Below are positions 60,920-64,000 of a stretch of 64,000 nt of DNA, in pieces; the stretch's first letter is position 1; each line of letters begins with the position of its first letter. The translations under genes and the position numbers were made by a program. The DNA comes from Paenibacillus tuaregi (lineage in GTDB: Bacteria > Bacillota > Bacilli > Paenibacillales > Paenibacillaceae): positions 3,734,543 through 3,798,542 of the forward strand of contig NZ_LT575476.1 in assembly GCF_900086655.1 (NCBI RefSeq). The letters are read 5' to 3'. The notes under the pieces were generated by a model, which worked only from the letters and a program-made list of their open reading frames with translations, was not told the origin of the DNA and did no database searches.

Positions 60920-61270
60920 TTAGAATGAAGGCGTGTAGAACTCGACAGACGTATTCGGAGTCTCTGCCGTGCCTGTTATGGTGTAAGTATCATAAGGTAG
61001 ATTGGGCACTTTGAATAAAAAATACCCGGGGTCTGAGTTGGTTGCCCGATAATCTGAGAAAACAACTTGTCCACTTGAATTTGTGACTTTGAATGAACCT
61101 TCAGGTCCATAGTATGGAAGATGACCGCCATGCAAGAGGCCTGAGAAGACCAGATTTCCTTGTCCTGTAATTTGGACGCTGGTTTGGGAAGAAGCAGCTG
61201 AAGCCATTGGAATTGCGGCGAAGATCAACACAAGCACAAGCATAAGCATGGAAAGCGTTCTCTTTTTCAA
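60920..61270 (-). CDS. Small secreted protein of unknown function
   Basis: 116 residues starting at a TTG (61270) after GAGAGG. A clear signal peptide (KKRTLSMLMLVLVLIFAAIP, cleavage likely after ASA near residue 25) precedes an all-beta-looking domain of about 90 residues rich in Gly, Tyr and Thr (YYGPEGSFKVTNSSGQVVF). No Cys. Family not recognised; the pattern of short beta strands suggests an Ig-like or surface protein. Confidence 0.75.
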   Translation of the reverse strand: MKKRTLSMLMLVLVLIFAAIPMASAASSQTSVQITGQGNLVFSGLLHGGHLPYYGPEGSFKVTNSSGQVVFSDYRATNSDPGYFLFKVPNLPYDTYTITGTAETPNTSVEFYTPSF

Positions 61271-61404
61271 ATCAACTCATCCTCTCGTCACTTCATGGAT
61301 TTGGGACGTCCCATCTTCAATATACCACCAATTCCATAATTTACAATATTTAAAATGATTTTTATTCAATAATCTTGTTAAATATTCACTCCTGCTGCCT
61401 CACA

Positions 61405-61431
61405 AGAAAAAGCGGCCCCGCAGGCCGCTTT
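61405..61431 (-). terminator. Terminator after the lactonase gene
   Basis: AAAGCGGCC-CCGCA-GGCCGCTTT; on the minus strand the tail is TTCTTG. Confidence 0.85.
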
Positions 61432-61452
61432 CTTCCTCTTTATCTGATTTAA

Positions 61453-62532
61453 TTAAAATCTTACAGGCTGTACACATACCGGCTTGGACACTTCAGCCGT
61501 CTCCCCAGTGAATGTGAGCCGGCCTGTTTCCACATCGACCCGGAATACAGTCAGGTTGTTGGAATCCCGGTTCGCCACAACCAAGAACTTGCCTTCCGGC
61601 GTTAATGCAAAGTGACGGGGATGCCCCCCTTCTGTAGAAACGTGCTCCACATAACTCAAATTTCCGGTATCCGGATTAATCTGATAAACGACGATGCTGT
61701 CGTGCCCCCGGTTGGAGCCGTAGAGATACCGTCCATCGCGGGATACCGCAACCTCCGCGGTAATATTCTCACCTTGATAGCCTTCGGGAAGTGTCGACAC
61801 GACTTCTAAGGCGCTCAGCTTTCCAGAGCTTTTGTCGTAGCTGAATGCGGCAATGGTGGAATTTACTTCATTAATGACATACACATACTCTCCGCTTGGA
61901 TGGAATGTCAGGTGGCGAGGCCCTGAACCCGGCGGCAGCAAAGTATCCGCGTGGAATTCCAAAGACCGTCTCTCCTCATTAATGGTATAAGTCCGAACCA
62001 CATCAATTCCTAGATCCGAAACGAATAGATATCTGCCATCAGGGCTGAAGAACGCGGAATGCACGTGCGGCCTTTCCTGGCGTTCAGGATTAGTCCCTTG
62101 GCCCGTATGCTGTTTGGTATCCAGCAGTCTGCCAACGGTGCCGTCCGAAAGCAGTTCTATCAACCCCACCGTGCCTCCATGATAACTGGAGACTACCAAA
62201 TAACGGTTATCCTTGCTCCGGTTAATATGGCAAGTCGTACTTCCAAGATTGGCTTCCCGGTTCAGCTCCTGCAGCTTGCCGCTTGCAGAGTCAATCTCGA
62301 AAGAGGCAACCGCACCTCCTTTATTCCCATCAACTTTAGCCTCAGTAATTGCATACAGCTTATGATTGGCAGCATCCACGTTCAGAAATGTCGGATTCGC
62401 AAGCCCAGACACCTGATCGAGCCGGTTAAGCGCCCCATTATCTTCATTCAGCTCGTAGACATAAACCCCTGGCCCTTCGGCTTCCGCGTAGGACCCTATA
62501 AACAGCAATAGCCGGTTTAATTGTTCAGACAA
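61453..62532 (-). CDS. pgl: Lactonase family protein, 6-phosphogluconolactonase type (YkgB-like)
   Basis: Seven-bladed beta-propeller of 359 residues. Blades repeat the pattern FSPDGRYLFVSDLG, FHPSGEYVYVINEV, VSRDGRYLYGSNRG and LTPEGKFLVVANRD. RPHVHSAFFSPDG carries the conserved His of the family. B. subtilis YkgB has 6-phosphogluconolactonase activity, supporting this call, though propeller lactonases vary in substrate. Start ATG 62532 with GGAGGAA upstream. Confidence 0.88.
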   Translation of the reverse strand: MSEQLNRLLLFIGSYAEAEGPGVYVYELNEDNGALNRLDQVSGLANPTFLNVDAANHKLYAITEAKVDGNKGGAVASFEIDSASGKLQELNREANLGSTTCHINRSKDNRYLVVSSYHGGTVGLIELLSDGTVGRLLDTKQHTGQGTNPERQERPHVHSAFFSPDGRYLFVSDLGIDVVRTYTINEERRSLEFHADTLLPPGSGPRHLTFHPSGEYVYVINEVNSTIAAFSYDKSSGKLSALEVVSTLPEGYQGENITAEVAVSRDGRYLYGSNRGHDSIVVYQINPDTGNLSYVEHVSTEGGHPRHFALTPEGKFLVVANRDSNNLTVFRVDVETGRLTFTGETAEVSKPVCVQPVRF

Positions 62533-62638
62533 CAGAATTCCTCCTTATGTATCCTTCAAGGGTTCAATACCCATACCCCATCTTTCTTATTGTTTCTCAA
62601 TTTGAATCAAAAGTCCAGTCTGGGGCGCAGATCAGGAT

Positions 62639-63634
62639 CTATCTGAGGCTTACTCTTCTTCTCTCTCTCGCCGAGACAAGACATGCCTCCAGCAGCCTCA
62701 TATTCTGCAGGGCATCCTCAGGAGGGAACAGCTGCGGCATATGGCCAAGTACGGCCTTACCGAAATCCTCAATTTGCCGGACATATGCGTTCACGGCCGC
62801 CTCACGGTATTCTTGCAGCTCACCGCTGGAGAACAGATAATACCCGGATTGCTCCTTGCCCGAGAAGGCATGAGGAATTTCAATCCTGCCCTCCGAACCG
62901 ACAATTTCAAGACACCGTCTCTCCTCCGCCCACATCCCGCAATCGAAGGTCATCGTCAGCCCACCCGCAAATTCAACCAGTCCGGTGGACATCATGTCTA
63001 CCCCATCGTGGTCTTTGGAAAAGAAGGAATTCACCGTCACGGCTTCAGGCTCCAAGTCTGTGAAATAACGCGCAGCACTGAGCGGATAGCCACCCACATC
63101 ATAAAGCGAGCCGCCTCCCCAGTCCGCTCTGTACCTGATATTGTCCAGCTGACCTGGATTGTTATAGGTGAATGAACCTCGAATAACCCGAAGTTCCCCG
63201 ACACCACCACCGGTGACCAAACGCTGGGCCCGCTGAAGCACCGGATGGTGCCTGTACATCATCGCTTCAGCGAGCAGAACCCCTGCATCCGAGCAGGCCT
63301 TAATCATGCGCTCCGCCTCCCATGCGCTTAGGGCTATGGGCTTCTCACACAGAACATGCTTTCCAGCTTCAGCTGCCTTAATGGTCCACTCCATATGCAG
63401 GTGGTTCGGGAGCGGAATATAAACAGCATCCACTTCAGGATCTTGGAGCAGCTCTTCATAGCTCCCATATGCCTTCTGAACCTCATGCTGATCCGCCAGC
63501 GCTTTGCTTTTCTCAATTCCCCGGCTCGCTACCGCCTCGATTACCCCGTTTGAAGACTCTGCGATCGCAGGCATGACACAATCCTTTGCAATTCCCGCAC
63601 AGCCCATAATGCCCCAACGAATTTGCTCGTTCAT
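62639..63634 (-). CDS. Gfo/Idh/MocA family oxidoreductase
   Basis: NAD(P)-dependent sugar dehydrogenase-type protein. The Rossmann motif WGIMGCAGIAKDCVMPA (residues 7-23) and HVLCEKPIALSAWEAERM near 90 with the catalytic Lys of EKP are clear; GGSLYDVGGYPLSAARYF near 165 is the C-domain signature. The ATG at 63634, 7 nt after GGAGG, gives 331 residues. Substrate unknown. A second member of the family diverges from it. Confidence 0.92.
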   Translation of the reverse strand: MNEQIRWGIMGCAGIAKDCVMPAIAESSNGVIEAVASRGIEKSKALADQHEVQKAYGSYEELLQDPEVDAVYIPLPNHLHMEWTIKAAEAGKHVLCEKPIALSAWEAERMIKACSDAGVLLAEAMMYRHHPVLQRAQRLVTGGGVGELRVIRGSFTYNNPGQLDNIRYRADWGGGSLYDVGGYPLSAARYFTDLEPEAVTVNSFFSKDHDGVDMMSTGLVEFAGGLTMTFDCGMWAEERRCLEIVGSEGRIEIPHAFSGKEQSGYYLFSSGELQEYREAAVNAYVRQIEDFGKAVLGHMPQLFPPEDALQNMRLLEACLVSARERRRVSLR

Positions 63635-63714
63635 AACATCTCCTCCGATCCTTTTATTTAGAAGCAACCTAAAGTTATGCTTATGAGCCTAATTACATAA
63701 GAATTTTGACTTAA

Positions 63715-63760
63715 ATAAGTTGATCTATTGATTTACAAGCAAGTCTCAAATTCAACTTAT
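63715..63760. promoter_or_regulatory. Inverted repeat between divergent oxidoreductase genes
   Basis: ATAAGTTGA (63715-63723) and TCAACTTAT (63752-63760) are perfect 9-bp arms in a very A/T-rich spacer. Position and symmetry fit an operator controlling both genes. Confidence 0.4.
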
Positions 63761-63885
63761 ATAGAATTATGTATTTGGTTTAAATATTATCTATTAAGCA
63801 TAAACCGGACAGTCGGGGATGAAACAGATATTCGGGATATGATAAGGTATCTGGAAGATCAATTTAAGCTCAGGAGTGAATACAG

Positions 63886-64000
63886 ATGAAACCCATCAAA
63901 GTAGGAATCATTGGCGGAGGCGGTATTGCGGGAGCTCATGCCAAGGCATACCGGAAGCTGCCTTTTGTCGACATCATTGCCGTTGCCGATATTATGGAAG
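63886..64000 (+). CDS. Gfo/Idh/MocA family oxidoreductase, 5' end only
   Basis: ATG at 63886 with AGGAGTG 7-8 nt upstream. The 38 codons in the window read a Rossmann start: KVGIIGGGGIAGAHAKAYRK followed by FVDIIAVADIME. The Gly-rich GGGGIAGAHA motif places it in the same family as its divergent neighbour. The rest lies beyond the window. Confidence 0.85.
   Translation, partial: MKPIKVGIIGGGGIAGAHAKAYRKLPFVDIIAVADIME

Noticed and set aside
55190..62532. gntK, pgl and rpiA as one pentose-phosphate operon
   Set aside because: They are spread over 14 kb with many unrelated genes and terminators between them; only the shared pathway is real.

Overview
The window looks like a chromosomal segment of a Paenibacillus-like endospore-forming member of the Bacillota. 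Support comes from the fapR-plsX-fab-rnc-smc-ftsY-ffh-rpsP-rimM-trmD-rplS-rbgA-rnhB gene order, the sporulation genes ylbJ and a YjcZ-type peptide, strong AGGAGG-type ribosome binding sites, frequent TTG/GTG starts, and a T-box leader. No rRNA, tRNA, CRISPR array, transposase or intact prophage was seen.

Region 1 (1-34.7 kb, nearly all minus strand) is the conserved block for translation, protein export, chromosome segregation and fatty acid synthesis. In transcription order it reads yceD-rpmF-fapR-plsX-fabH-fabD-fabG-acpP-fabF-rnc, then smc-ftsY-hlyIII-ylxM-ffh-rpsP-khpA-rimM-trmD, then rplS-lepB-rbgA-deacetylase-rnhB-fliK-like. A clear FapR operator precedes fapR. The block is interrupted at several points. 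Between trmD and rplS lies a 4-kb accessory island with two tiny ORFs, a cupin, an HpaB-type flavin monooxygenase, a Thg1-like 3'-5' RNA polymerase and a P-loop kinase. Between rnc and smc lies an acetoin/diacetyl-reductase-like gene with gene remnants, including a truncated LacI regulator and an SRAP peptidase tail. The ftsY-smc spacer carries 125-bp direct repeats and a 143-bp nested palindrome. Upstream of yceD, tmcAL runs divergently, followed by ylbL, ylbJ, coaD and rsmD.

Region 2 (34.8-44 kb) is accessory. It holds a structured spacer ending in a strong terminator, a DUF2642-like protein, an ArsB-type transporter coupled to a 45-residue membrane peptide, a small basic protein, a YjcZ-type peptide, an agr-like quorum-sensing locus (kinase-less sensor-like membrane protein, AgrB, cysteine-free AgrD-like peptide), a CDF metal transporter, a GH25 muramidase, phosphoglycerate mutase and a TPR protein.

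Region 3 (44-64 kb) holds mostly monocistronic genes separated by good terminators: a MarR-MMPL exporter pair, a GNAT, rpiA, an MFS exporter, a HelD RNA-polymerase recycling motor, a FUSC/ArAE protein, gluconokinase, an AI-2E-type permease, PPK2, a T-box-controlled chorismate mutase/DAHP synthase, a small secreted protein, a 6-phosphogluconolactonase-type lactonase, and two divergent Gfo/Idh/MocA oxidoreductases, the second cut by the window edge. gntK, pgl and rpiA all feed the oxidative pentose phosphate route but do not form an operon.
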